Positions 43,845 through 52,228 of a DNA stretch of 64,000 nt are shown piece after piece. This stretch comes from Exiguobacterium acetylicum DSM 20416 (lineage in GTDB: Bacteria > Bacillota > Bacilli > Exiguobacteriales > Exiguobacteriaceae). How positions within the stretch are numbered: position 1 is the stretch's first letter; every line of letters begins with the position of its first letter. The position numbers and the translations under genes are program-made. Location: positions 1,106,501 through 1,170,500 of the forward strand of contig NZ_JNIR01000001.1 in NCBI RefSeq assembly GCF_000702605.1, in the 5' to 3' direction. The notes beneath the pieces are model-generated. The model saw only the letters and a list, made by a program, of their open reading frames with translations. It was not told where the DNA came from and searched no databases.

Positions 43845-44887
43845 GCGCTCACTCCTTTCTGCCGGTGACCGAGATGGATCTCCGCCGTCGTCGACGGTAC
43901 ACTACGTTGCAATCGTTTCGTGAAGTACCGGCGTTCGAGCGGTAGATCGTATTCGGAAATCCGAGCAAGGCATTCCATCGTCCGTAGGAATTGATGTTTT
44001 CCCGTCCCAGACGGAACATGGTACCACTGCCCGGATCGGTTGACCATCGAAATCCAGAGGCTGTAGGAAGCCCCTTGTTTCTCGAGTTCACGGATGATCG
44101 TCGCGGCACGCGATAATAGTTTCTCGAAGTCCGAGCGGAGGGCGAGTCCGTCTGCGGACAAGCCATCGACGATGACGGCATAATCATGGTTACGTTTCCG
44201 GTCATATTGATACGAGTACAGTTCATTCGTCTTCGCATAAGCGGACCAGTAGATCGACTTCGCATCTCCGGAGTAGGGGACGACGGAGTGGAAACTCGAG
44301 CGATCGGTGAACGGACTCGAGCGATCAATCGTCTCACCGGGAATCATCCGTTCATTCCACTCGACCGACGCTGGTGCAAAGTCAGGGAAGACGTGACCCA
44401 GCTCTTGGATATCAAGCGTCACATAGATTGTGATCAAATGAAACGGATCCGAGATCATGACGTCAAACGACTGAATCCGAATCGTTCCCCGGTGAGCGGC
44501 AATGACATCGATTGAAAATGGCGCAATCGTCTGTTTGTTGACATATAAGTGTTGACGCCAAAATTGACTACTCGCATCAGGAAGCTTGATCTGATCCCCG
44601 AGCAAGCCAGAAATCGTGATGCGACCGAGTGGTAACTTCGTTGGGTTCGATAACTCGAACGGTATCTGGATCGTTTCCTCTCGAAAAGCGCGAACGGTCT
44701 CAAGGAGGCGGACGCGAATCCGCTTCGCAACGTATTCGAGATAATACGGCATCACCCAGCCATATAATGTATAGGCGAGTAATAAAGCCGCAATCCAGAC
44801 AGGACCATAGAGTCCGACGATGACGCCACTTGCACCTGTCATCGTAAGAATGATGAGGTTAAAGCCTTTTGGTATGATCAATTGCAT
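43841..44887 (-). CDS. DUF58-domain protein
   Basis: 348 aa. Two N-terminal membrane spans (~10-45), a beta-sandwich region, then the DUF58 block SYSGDAKSIYWSAYAKTNELYSY-type sequence (PYSGDAKSIYWSAYAKTNEL) and a vWA-like start YAVIVDGLS. Partner of MoxR ATPases in envelope-related or stress functions. Two bases separate it from moxR and it overlaps the next gene by 4 bp, so this is one operon. Confidence 0.85.
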   Translation of the reverse strand: MQLIIPKGFNLIILTMTGASGVIVGLYGPVWIAALLLAYTLYGWVMPYYLEYVAKRIRVRLLETVRAFREETIQIPFELSNPTKLPLGRITISGLLGDQIKLPDASSQFWRQHLYVNKQTIAPFSIDVIAAHRGTIRIQSFDVMISDPFHLITIYVTLDIQELGHVFPDFAPASVEWNERMIPGETIDRSSPFTDRSSFHSVVPYSGDAKSIYWSAYAKTNELYSYQYDRKRNHDYAVIVDGLSADGLALRSDFEKLLSRAATIIRELEKQGASYSLWISMVNRSGQWYHVPSGTGKHQFLRTMECLARISEYDLPLERRYFTKRLQRSVPSTTAEIHLGHRQKGVSA

Positions 44888-44889
44888 GA

Positions 44890-45798
44890 TTACACCTCAG
44901 TCGGAACAGTGAGTGAATCGAGGACTTGCTCGACGAGACGTTCGTTCGATAGCTTCAGCGTCGCTTCGAGCGTCAAGACGAGACGGTGGGCAAGCAATGG
45001 CGTCGCCAAGTGCTTGACGTCCTCTGGTGTGACGTACGTCCGCTCCTGCATCCAGGCCCGTGCTTTCGCGGCTTTTAAGAGTGCGAGCGTCGCTCGCGGA
45101 CTCGGTCCGATCTCAACGTCACGATGGGCGCGGAGTGCGTCACAGACATCGAGTAAGTAGTTTTCGACGCTATCTTCGATCGATACGGCGACGACTTCCT
45201 CTTTCCAGTCATTGAGTTGTTCGAGCGGAATCTGTAGTTCGGCTGCTGTTAAGTGCGCTCCACGTAATAATGCTTTTTCCGCTTGACGTGTCAGGGGAGC
45301 GAACGATAATTTGAACAAGAAGCGGTCGAGTTGGGCATGCGGTAATGGGAATGTACCGTGTCCATCGAACGGATTTTGTGTCGCGATGACAAGAAAGTGT
45401 TGCGGTAATGTATAAGATGTATCCCCGATCGTCACTTGTCCTTCCGCCATTGCCTCGAGCAATGCTGACTGTGTCCGTGGCGTCGTCCGGTTAATTTCAT
45501 CGACGAGGACGATGTTCGCGAACAGCGGACCAAACCGTTGTTCAAACGATCCTGTCAGCGGATTGAACAGCTCCATCCCAAGTAGATCGGTCGGTAACGT
45601 ATCCGCTGTACATTGAATACGTGAGAACTTCGCTTCGAGTGTCTGCGCCAGTGCTTTTGCTAATGTCGTCTTACCGGTCCCCGGACGGTCTTCGAGCAAA
45701 ACGTGGCCCTCTGCGAGCAAGCCCATCAATAAATGATCAATCACATCGTCCTGACCAAGGACAGATTGTTTGAGTGATGTCCGTAACGTTTGAAACAT
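44890..45798 (-). CDS. MoxR-family AAA+ ATPase
   Basis: 302 aa from ATG 45798 (AAAGGGGG upstream; the frame opens earlier without an SD). Walker A RPGTGKTT (38-45), Walker B VLVDEINR (Asp100-Glu101), sensor 1 ATQNP and the MoxR helix-insert GSFEQRFGPLFANI. Chaperone-like ATPase acting with vWA/DUF58 proteins to activate partners. First gene of the operon. The Tn3 transposon lies ~170 bp upstream of its start. Confidence 0.92.
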   Translation of the reverse strand: MFQTLRTSLKQSVLGQDDVIDHLLMGLLAEGHVLLEDRPGTGKTTLAKALAQTLEAKFSRIQCTADTLPTDLLGMELFNPLTGSFEQRFGPLFANIVLVDEINRTTPRTQSALLEAMAEGQVTIGDTSYTLPQHFLVIATQNPFDGHGTFPLPHAQLDRFLFKLSFAPLTRQAEKALLRGAHLTAAELQIPLEQLNDWKEEVVAVSIEDSVENYLLDVCDALRAHRDVEIGPSPRATLALLKAAKARAWMQERTYVTPEDVKHLATPLLAHRLVLTLEATLKLSNERLVEQVLDSLTVPTEV

Positions 45799-45961
45799 GG
45801 ATGATTCCCCCTTTAAGATGCATCGTATTTCTAAAGTGTACGAAAATTCAGAAAAAACCGCTAGTGATTTTCCAGGAATCACGCATAAAGAAATACGTCT
45901 ATCTTTTATACTACCAGTTTCATCCAAAAGTTTCGTGGAATATCAAAAAAATTGAAACAGG

Positions 45962-45966
45962 ATTAT
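45962..45966. repeat. Target-site duplication (left copy)
   Basis: ATTAT directly outside the transposon; the same five bases follow the right end at 55262-55266. Confidence 0.9.
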
Positions 45967-46004
45967 GGGGTACCACCAACAGTTTGACATAAAACCCACG
46001 CTAA
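45967..46004 (+). repeat. Tn3-family left terminal inverted repeat
   Basis: Starts GGGGTACCACCAAC and ends CATAAAACCCACGCTAA. Six mismatches against the right copy. Confidence 0.93.
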
Positions 46005-46459
46005 GCAAATTTCGACATAAAATAAGCCTATGATTCCTACGCTAAGAAATCATAGGCTTATTAGTAACTATTATAGTAGTTTTATTATCTGTATAATTCC
46101 AGACATATTTCCATTTGATTATTCATGCAATCAATCCAAACATGCTGGTACTTACCATTTTTAGGGTTCCTTTGTGGTAACTCCTCAGTTTTTTCTATTT
46201 CACCTGTGTTGCAAATTAATCTAATAGGGCTTCATAAGCTGCACTCTGTATTAGTAACAGGATATGATATGACCAATGCTATATTTACTTTAGTGATCCA
46301 CTAGCAAACACAAAGAATAAAAAGGCCAAAATAGCAGACTTTGAAGCTGCATGGGTGCAACTGGGTAGACAAGCAATTACTTATATCCAATAGTTAGTTG
46401 GTTAAGGTAGGTTCCGTTATTTGTAAATAAGAAAAACAAAAGTCCCAACTGTTATGATA
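46005..46459. other. Transposon left arm without intact gene
   Basis: Contains a 15-bp-stem hairpin (46021-46062) described separately. A short open stretch at about 46322-46393 reads AKIADFEAAWVQLGRQAITY and ends in TAG, probably the 3' relic of a lost gene. Nothing else readable. Confidence 0.5.
46021..46062. repeat. Subterminal hairpin with CGCTAAG loop (left)
   Basis: AATAAGCCTATGATT pairs with AATCATAGGCTTATT (15 bp); the 12-nt loop is CCTACGCTAAGA. ACGCTAA also occurs at the inner edge of the left terminal repeat. A counterpart exists near the right end. It may be an outward terminator or a transposase site. Confidence 0.7.
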
Positions 46460-46460
46460 T

Positions 46461-46515
46461 GCTCCCCTCTAAGTAGACAGATTAAAAACAAAAATCTGTC
46501 TACTTAGAGGGGAGC
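46461..46515 (+). promoter_or_regulatory. 23-bp perfect hairpin hiding the orfA SD
   Basis: 46461-46483 is perfectly complementary to 46493-46515 with a 9-nt loop AAAAACAAA. The 3' arm ends AGAGGGGAGC, the SD for ATG 46522. Transcripts entering from outside would fold it and mask the SD. Confidence 0.72.
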
Positions 46516-46521
46516 TTTTCT

Positions 46522-47206
46522 ATGTCTTATAAACGTTATTCTCTTGAGTTTAAAACTGACGTTTTACTAGCCTATGAAAAGAGAGAGTGCACTGTAAAAG
46601 AGCTCTGCACATACTTCAATATTAACGAGGATTCATTAAGTGAGTGGATGAAGCTTTATGAGAAGTACGGTATAGAAGGGTTACAACGTTCGACCACATG
46701 GAAGCCATATTCAAAAGCGTTAAAAGAAGCAGCTGTAAATGACTATCTCTCAGGGGAATATTCTCAAAGGGATCTTGTTGAAAAATATGAAATCTCAAGT
46801 AGAAGTGTCCTTCAAAGGTGGATCAACCATTATACTAGTCATAGAGAGTTAAAAGATACTTCAAAAGGAAGGACGAGCTCTATGGCTAAAGGAAGGAAGA
46901 AAAACAACTTGGGATGAACGCATACAAATTGTACTTGAATGTCTGAAGAACGGAAAAGATTATCAAAAAGCAGCTTCTACTCATCAGGTTTCTTATCAAC
47001 AGGTCTATCAATGGGTGAAGAAGTACGAAGATGGTGGAGATGAAGCACTGAAGGATAAGCGTGGGCACAAGAAAGAGGAAGATCAACTCACGCCAGAAGA
47101 TAAAGCGAATCTTAGAATGAAAGCGTTAGAAAGAGAAAATGATCGATTACGTGCAGAGCTTTTATTCATAAAAAAGTTAGAAGAGATCGAAAGGAGGCGA
47201 AAATAA
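46522..47206 (+). pseudogene. IS3-family OrfA, frameshifted
   Basis: Starts MSYKRYSLEFKTDVLLAYEK with successive HTH units (LCTYFNINEDSLSEWMKLYEKYG; YEISSRSVLQRWINHY). At A5 (46900-46904) the frame ends after KGRKKNNLG; with four A it continues TTWDERIQIVLECLKNG, a third HTH (HQVSYQQVYQWVKKYEDGG) and a leucine-zipper-like end RMKALERENDRLRAELLFIKK. About 227 aa if joined. OrfB begins at its end, as usual for -1 frameshifted OrfAB. Confidence 0.72.
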
Positions 47207-48001
47207 GTCAGATCCGATTTGAGGATAAGTATCTTGCGATTCAAGCGCTTCACCAGGAAAAAGGGTTAAGCATTTCCCTGCTTTGTGACATTGCCGGTAT
47301 TGCACGATCTGCCTACTATAAACGGCTTAATCGTACCCCTTCGTTCAGAGAAAGACTGAACCAGAAAATCACTGAAGAGATCAAAGCGCTCTATCAAAAA
47401 GTAGTTGATGAAACTGGCTGGCTTACGCTCTGTCATTCGTGTCAAAAAAAAGCGATATAAACCCTCTGCCCCTCAACATGTGGCAGAGAACGTATTAAAC
47501 CGTGAACTCACAGCTGAAAAGCCGAATGAGAAATGGGTAACGGATGTGACAGAATTTAAATATGGCCTATCTAAGAAGGCCTATCTCAGTGTGATTCGTG
47601 ATCTTTATGACGGATCCATTATTAGCTATGTGCTGGGACACTCTAATAATAATCAACTGGTATTTAAAACGCTTGACCAGGCAATCGTACGATTGCATCA
47701 AGAACACCCACTGATTCATAGTGATCGTGGATTCCAATACACCTCTAAGGCGTTCAAGCGTAAATTAGAGGCGGCAGGAATGACTCAAAGTATGTCACGG
47801 GTTGGTCGCTGTATTGATAATGGACCAATGGAATCTTTTTTCGGCACGTTAAAATGTGAAAAGTATTATTTACATAAGTATCAGACCTTTGAAGAACTTA
47901 ACATTGCCATAAATGAGTACATCTATTTTTATAATCACGAAAGATACCAAAAACGATTAAACGGCCTCAGCCCTAAAGAATATAGAGCGAAAGCCGCTTA
48001 A
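47207..48001 (+). pseudogene. IS3-family OrfB (DDE transposase) with internal deletion
   Basis: The first part reads SQIRFEDKYLAIQALHQEKG and ISLLCDIAGIARSAYYKRL up to IKALYQKV, then jumps into the frame of MKLAGLRSVIRVKKKRYKPS. Relatives have ~30 residues (YGYRR...region) between; they are missing. The catalytic domain remains: Asp in WVTDVTEFKYG, Asp in IHSDRGFQYTS, Glu in MESFFGTLKCEKYY. Inactive as it stands. Confidence 0.78.
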
Positions 48002-48056
48002 ATCACTTTTATTATTTCCACTGTCTACTTGACGGGGGGGCAGTTCAGATTATTTT

Positions 48057-48725
48057 TTAATAATTTATTAAACTCAAAAGGGCACTGAAAGTTTCGTTCT
48101 CCACCATGATATAGATTCCTAAACCAATAAAGACAATGGGTATAATCCATCTACCGTAATTCTCTAAGGTTTCAGAGACATGTTTAAAAGCTGCCAAACG
48201 ATATCCAATAAAACACCAAATCGCAACCATAATAAAGAAAGTAATAACCGTTACTGCTAGTTGGTTCATGGTTAAAGTAGAGAAGAAAGGAACATATATT
48301 CCAATGTTATCTCCGCCATTAGCAAATGTTATAAATGCTACACTTAAAAAGACACTATTATACTTTCCAGAATTTAAACTTGAAAGAATTGCATTTTCAT
48401 CCTCATCTTCTCCCTTTATAAACAACATAATCCCTAAATAGATTGGGATTAGTCCAAGTAATCCTACCCATTTCTCTGGAATTAACATAACTCCAAAAGT
48501 TCCTAAGAGACTAACTACTACTAACAAGGTAAAACCTAGATATTGTCCAATAATTATATCCTTAGGGGATATATGCTTATTCTCTGTCTGGTTACCTTTT
48601 AAACCTTCACTCGTTTTCACCTGTGCTTTTGCCTGTGAAAATAGCAGCATCAAAACAAAAATATCATCAATATTGGTAACTATAAATGCCCCTATTGCAG
48701 AAATAACGTTCAAAATTAAAGTCAA
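48057..48725 (-). CDS. cadD: CadD-family cadmium resistance transporter
   Basis: 222 aa, five to six membrane spans. Typical CadD features: an acidic first span VTNIDDIFVLMLLFSQAK and the FANGGDNIGIYVPFF motif after a polar loop. Starts at TTG 48725 with a poor SD, so the start is uncertain. Confers Cd2+ (sometimes Zn2+) tolerance. Oriented like cadCA but separated by 120 bp with a hairpin (AAAGGGCTCTTCC region). Confidence 0.87.
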   Translation of the reverse strand: MTLILNVISAIGAFIVTNIDDIFVLMLLFSQAKAQVKTSEGLKGNQTENKHISPKDIIIGQYLGFTLLVVVSLLGTFGVMLIPEKWVGLLGLIPIYLGIMLFIKGEDEDENAILSSLNSGKYNSVFLSVAFITFANGGDNIGIYVPFFSTLTMNQLAVTVITFFIMVAIWCFIGYRLAAFKHVSETLENYGRWIIPIVFIGLGIYIMVENETFSALLSLINY

Positions 48726-48841
48726 TTACATCAACTCACTAACTGATTTTTTATTATATTTAGAAGTTATACTAATAATGAGTCCTTTTTAAAAAAGGAA
48801 TTTCCATCTGTCTGGAAGAGCCCTTTTTAGCACTTTTTCCT

Positions 48842-51019
48842 TTATTCTTTCACTCTCATTAGTCGCAAACCATTTAGAGCTACTAGAAGGGTTGCGCCCA
48901 TATCGGAAAGAATGGCAATCCAGAGCGTTAACCAACCTGGGATAACCAATAGTAAGGCAATAAATTTAATAGCAATTGCAAAAGTAATGTTAGCTTTGAT
49001 GATATTAAGAGTTTTCCGGCTAAGTTTTACAGTGAATGGAAGTTTTCTTAAATCGTCTCCCATTAGAGCGACGTCTGCAGTTTCTAAGGCTGTGTCTGTA
49101 CCAGCTCCACCCATTGCAATCCCAACTGTTGAGGCCGCCAATGCAGGTGCATCATTGACCCCATCTCCTACCATTGCTACGTTGCCATACTCGGATCTCA
49201 ACTGTTTAATAAAGTCTAATTTGTCCTGTGGCATTAATTCTGCCTCTATATCAGATACTCCAACCCGCCCTCCGATAGCATTCGCAGTACCTTTGTTATC
49301 ACCAGTAAGCATAATTGTTTTTTTGATTCCAAGTTGATGTAACTTTTGAAGAATTTCCTTACTTGACTCACGAACTTCATCAGCAACTGCAATAACTGCA
49401 AGTATTTCTTTTTCGGTTCCAATAATCATGGCTGTCTTACCTTGATTTTGAAGAGTAGTAACATTTTGCTCTAAGTCTTTATCGAAATCATTAGTCAATA
49501 ATTCCTTAAAGAGTTTCGGGCTACCGATGTAATAAGTCGTCCCGTTTACGATACCCTTTATACCCTTTCCTGTGATAGAAGAGAAATCCTCTACCTGTAC
49601 GTCAGAATAAGTAATGTTTTCTTCTTCTGCTTTTTTCATGATGGCTGAAGCAAGAGGATGCTGAGAACGATACTCCAATGCAGTAATAATGGATAGTAAT
49701 TCTTTTTCATTTATCTGTTTGTTCAACACATTATAATCAGTTACAGCTGGGACCCCTTTTGTTAATGTTCCTGTTTTATCGAATGCAATAGCCTTTAAGG
49801 CGCCCATTTCTTCTAAATACACTCCGCCTTTTACAAGGACCCCTTTTTTCGCAGCATTTCCAATCGCTGAAACAATAGAAATAGGAGTCGATATAACCAA
49901 CGCACAAGGACAACCAACAACAAGAACAGCTAATCCTTGATAAATCCATGTTTCCCAACTGCCATCAAAGAATAATGGAGGGACTATAGCAACTAATGCT
50001 GCAATGATCATAATAATCGGTGTGTAATATTTTGCGAATTTATCAACAAATGCTTGCGAAGGAGCACGTTCCCCTTGTGCTTCCTCTACAAGATGAATAA
50101 TTTTAGAAATTGTTGTATCTTCTACAAGTTTCGTTATTTCTACTTCAAGTAATCCTTCTTCATTTAAGGTACCTGCAAATACTTCATTATCAACCGTTTT
50201 CTCGACAGGGACTGATTCACCTGTAATAGCTGCTTGGTTAACGGCAGAGTACCCACTTACAACTACACCATCCATCGCAATCTTTTGACCAGGTTTTACA
50301 ATCATGATATCCCCAACAGCAATATCATCAACATGAATCATTATTTCTTGTCCATTACGTCTAACAAGTGCCTCTTTAGGAGCGATATCCATTAATGAAC
50401 GAATCGATTGTCTTGCTCTATCCATAGAGAATCGCTCAAGTGCTTCACTGATTGCAAAGAGAATAACAACAATGGCAACTTCTGCCCATTCTCCAATAAT
50501 AGCACCACCTATAACAGCCACTGTCATAAGGGTTTTCATATCAAATTCAAAACGTAGTAAGTTTTGCAAACCAACTTTAAAAAGTGATAATCCTCCGATA
50601 AACATGGATGCTAAAAACAATAAGGTAGTAACAATGTTCTCTTCTCCATTCACATACGAGGAAAGATAACCAAAGGCAATCAATAAGGAAGCATAAAGTA
50701 GAGTACTATGCTTTTTATAAAACGGCACTTTATCTTCTTTCGTATCTTCTTTTACCTCTTGTGATGCTTGGCGAGCAGATTTTTCAGGTGTCACTTTGAG
50801 ATTCTCAAATGCACCTGCTTTTTCTAGTTCTTCTATCGTTGCATTACCATAAACAGCAATTTTAGATGCACCAAAATTTACTTTTGCATCCTCAACTCCA
50901 GATAGCTGTTTTACATTTTTTTCGAATTTACCCGCGCAGTTTGCGCAAGTAAAACCTTGTACACGATAGGCCTTCATTTCTTGTTCAGATGTTATTGCCT
51001 TTTGATCAGACATTGACAT
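48842..51019 (-). CDS. cadA: CadA-type Cd/Zn/Pb P1B ATPase
   Basis: 725 aa, standard size. N-terminal HMA domain with [11 protein letters not shown] (Cys25, Cys28), eight membrane spans, CPC ion site in [10 protein letters not shown], phosphorylation site DKTGTLT, HP motif SQHPLASAI, hinge [11 protein letters not shown]. Exports Cd2+, Zn2+ or Pb2+. ATG 51019 overlaps the end of cadC (14 bp). Intact despite decay around it, so selection on resistance likely persists. Confidence 0.96.
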   Translation of the reverse strand: MSMSDQKAITSEQEMKAYRVQGFTCANCAGKFEKNVKQLSGVEDAKVNFGASKIAVYGNATIEELEKAGAFENLKVTPEKSARQASQEVKEDTKEDKVPFYKKHSTLLYASLLIAFGYLSSYVNGEENIVTTLLFLASMFIGGLSLFKVGLQNLLRFEFDMKTLMTVAVIGGAIIGEWAEVAIVVILFAISEALERFSMDRARQSIRSLMDIAPKEALVRRNGQEIMIHVDDIAVGDIMIVKPGQKIAMDGVVVSGYSAVNQAAITGESVPVEKTVDNEVFAGTLNEEGLLEVEITKLVEDTTISKIIHLVEEAQGERAPSQAFVDKFAKYYTPIIMIIAALVAIVPPLFFDGSWETWIYQGLAVLVVGCPCALVISTPISIVSAIGNAAKKGVLVKGGVYLEEMGALKAIAFDKTGTLTKGVPAVTDYNVLNKQINEKELLSIITALEYRSQHPLASAIMKKAEEENITYSDVQVEDFSSITGKGIKGIVNGTTYYIGSPKLFKELLTNDFDKDLEQNVTTLQNQGKTAMIIGTEKEILAVIAVADEVRESSKEILQKLHQLGIKKTIMLTGDNKGTANAIGGRVGVSDIEAELMPQDKLDFIKQLRSEYGNVAMVGDGVNDAPALAASTVGIAMGGAGTDTALETADVALMGDDLRKLPFTVKLSRKTLNIIKANITFAIAIKFIALLLVIPGWLTLWIAILSDMGATLLVALNGLRLMRVKE

Positions 51020-51374
51020 TCACTTCTTTCTTATGTTCTAGTACAATCATTATTATTTGTCTAATATGTTCATCGTCTAACGAATAAAACGCTAGTTTTC
51101 CTTCTTTTCTATATCTTACAATCCCCTGCTTATGAAGGGTCCTTAAATGATGAGAAGCATTTGCCACCGTAATACCAATAATATTTGCTATATCACACAC
51201 ACATAACTCTTCATCTTGACACAAAGCATAGGTAATCTTTGCCCTATTTTCATCCGCAATTGCTTTTAACATTTGGGCAACACTAACAATATCGATTGTT
51301 TTTAAATCACCTTGTATTCGATTGACCTTTTCCTCGTCATAACAAAAAATTTCACAAGTATCTTTCTTATTCAC
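51006..51374 (-). CDS. cadC: CadC, ArsR/SmtB-family metal-sensing repressor
   Basis: 122 aa from GTG 51374 with GGGG-7-GTG. The four metal-binding cysteines of CadC are at canonical positions: Cys7, Cys11, Cys58 and Cys60 (ELCVCD). Recognition helix [18 protein letters not shown]. Cd2+/Pb2+ binding releases it from the cad operator, derepressing cadCA. Confidence 0.95.
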   Translation of the reverse strand: MNKKDTCEIFCYDEEKVNRIQGDLKTIDIVSVAQMLKAIADENRAKITYALCQDEELCVCDIANIIGITVANASHHLRTLHKQGIVRYRKEGKLAFYSLDDEHIRQIIMIVLEHKKEVNVNV

Positions 51375-51389
51375 ATTATCACCCCATTG

Positions 51390-51452
51390 ATATTCAAGTG
51401 TTCACTTGAATATAGTATATACCTTTCCTTGGTTAATATTCAAGTGAATATT
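51390..51452 (-). promoter_or_regulatory. cadCA promoter with two CadC operator palindromes
   Basis: Minus-strand -35 TTGAAT (51438-51443) and -10 TATACT (51414-51419), 18-bp spacer. Operator one: ATATTCAAGTG-TT-CACTTGAATAT (51390-51413), between -10 and start. Operator two: AATATTCA-AG-TGAATATT (51435-51452), over the -35. Confidence 0.85.
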
Positions 51453-51488
51453 TGAATGAAAAACATAAAATGATTTTTCTAATAGTAA

Positions 51489-51618
51489 TTCCCGTTAACG
51501 AACGTTTAAGGGAAAAAATTACCTATCTATAGTACACATGATTTTTGGCGTTTTCTAATCCCTAAACCCTTCCTGTATTCATCTTCCCTAAAATTGACTT
51601 ATAATCCGAATTAGGGAA
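51489..51618. other. Candidate res (resolution) site
   Basis: Two imperfect dyads with shared outer ends: TTCCCGTTAA...TTAAGGGAA (51489-51514) and TTCCCTAA...TTAGGGAA (51584-51618), with further CCCTAA boxes between. Position just before tnpR fits a Tn3-type res. The second dyad covers a TATAAT box (51600-51605) that could drive tnpR. Confidence 0.65.
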
Positions 51619-51643
51619 CAATTATTCTTGGGGAGGGAATTTA

Positions 51644-52198
51644 ACGGGAAAAGTTTTTGGATATGCTCGTGTTTCTACTCAAGATCAAATTTTAGATCTT
51701 CAAATTGATGCTTTAGAAAAAGCAGGCGCAGCTGTTATTTACAAAGAGAAAATAACTGGAACGAGAAAAGAACGTCCAGAATTAGAACAACTCCTAAAGG
51801 CTATAAGTAAAGGTGATTCTGTGGTCGTTTATAAGTTGGATCGTATCTCAAGGTCTACAAAACATCTAATTGAATTGGTTGAAACCTTTGAAGAAAAAGA
51901 GGTCAATTTTATTTCCATACAGGATAATATTGATACATCAACAGCTATGGGACGTTTTTTCTTCCGAACAATGGCGAGTATTGCTGAACTAGAACGAGAT
52001 ATTATCAGTGAGCGTACAAAATCAGGATTACAATCTGCAAGAATGAGAGGCCGAAATGGGGGGAGACCTTCCAAAGACCCCAAGTTGGTGGAACGTGCTT
52101 TAAAACTACATTCATCTAAACAATATAGCATCAAAGAAATTACGGATATGACGGGTGTTAGTAAATCAGTGTTGTATCGAGCTTTAGAAAAAAATTAA
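51644..52198 (+). CDS. tnpR: TnpR serine resolvase, apparently with a non-standard start
   Basis: 184 aa if read from ACG 51644: GKVFGYARVSTQDQ with the catalytic Ser, YKLDRISRSTKHLIELV, FFFRTMASIAELERDIISERT, and an HTH end YSIKEITDMTGVSKSVLYRAL. GGGGAGGG lies 6 bases before ACG, exactly where ATG is expected, but no ATG/GTG/TTG occurs in frame upstream of 51821. It may start at ACG weakly, be mutated, or contain a base error. Resolves transposon cointegrates at res. Confidence 0.82.
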   Translation, partial: TGKVFGYARVSTQDQILDLQIDALEKAGAAVIYKEKITGTRKERPELEQLLKAISKGDSVVVYKLDRISRSTKHLIELVETFEEKEVNFISIQDNIDTSTAMGRFFFRTMASIAELERDIISERTKSGLQSARMRGRNGGRPSKDPKLVERALKLHSSKQYSIKEITDMTGVSKSVLYRALEKN

Positions 52199-52228
52199 AC
52201 CTTCGGGTTGGATTAGGGGGATTTTCCT

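Larger units (their letters stand above)
46460..48042 (+). mobile_element. Defective IS3-family (IS150 group) insertion sequence
   Basis: Ends share TGC-CCC...AAGTAGACAG: left at 46460, right complement at 48021-48042 (TG...CA termini). Contains orfA (split by A5) and orfB (internal deletion). No clear target duplication found. Lies inside the Tn3 transposon, left of cadD. Confidence 0.75.
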
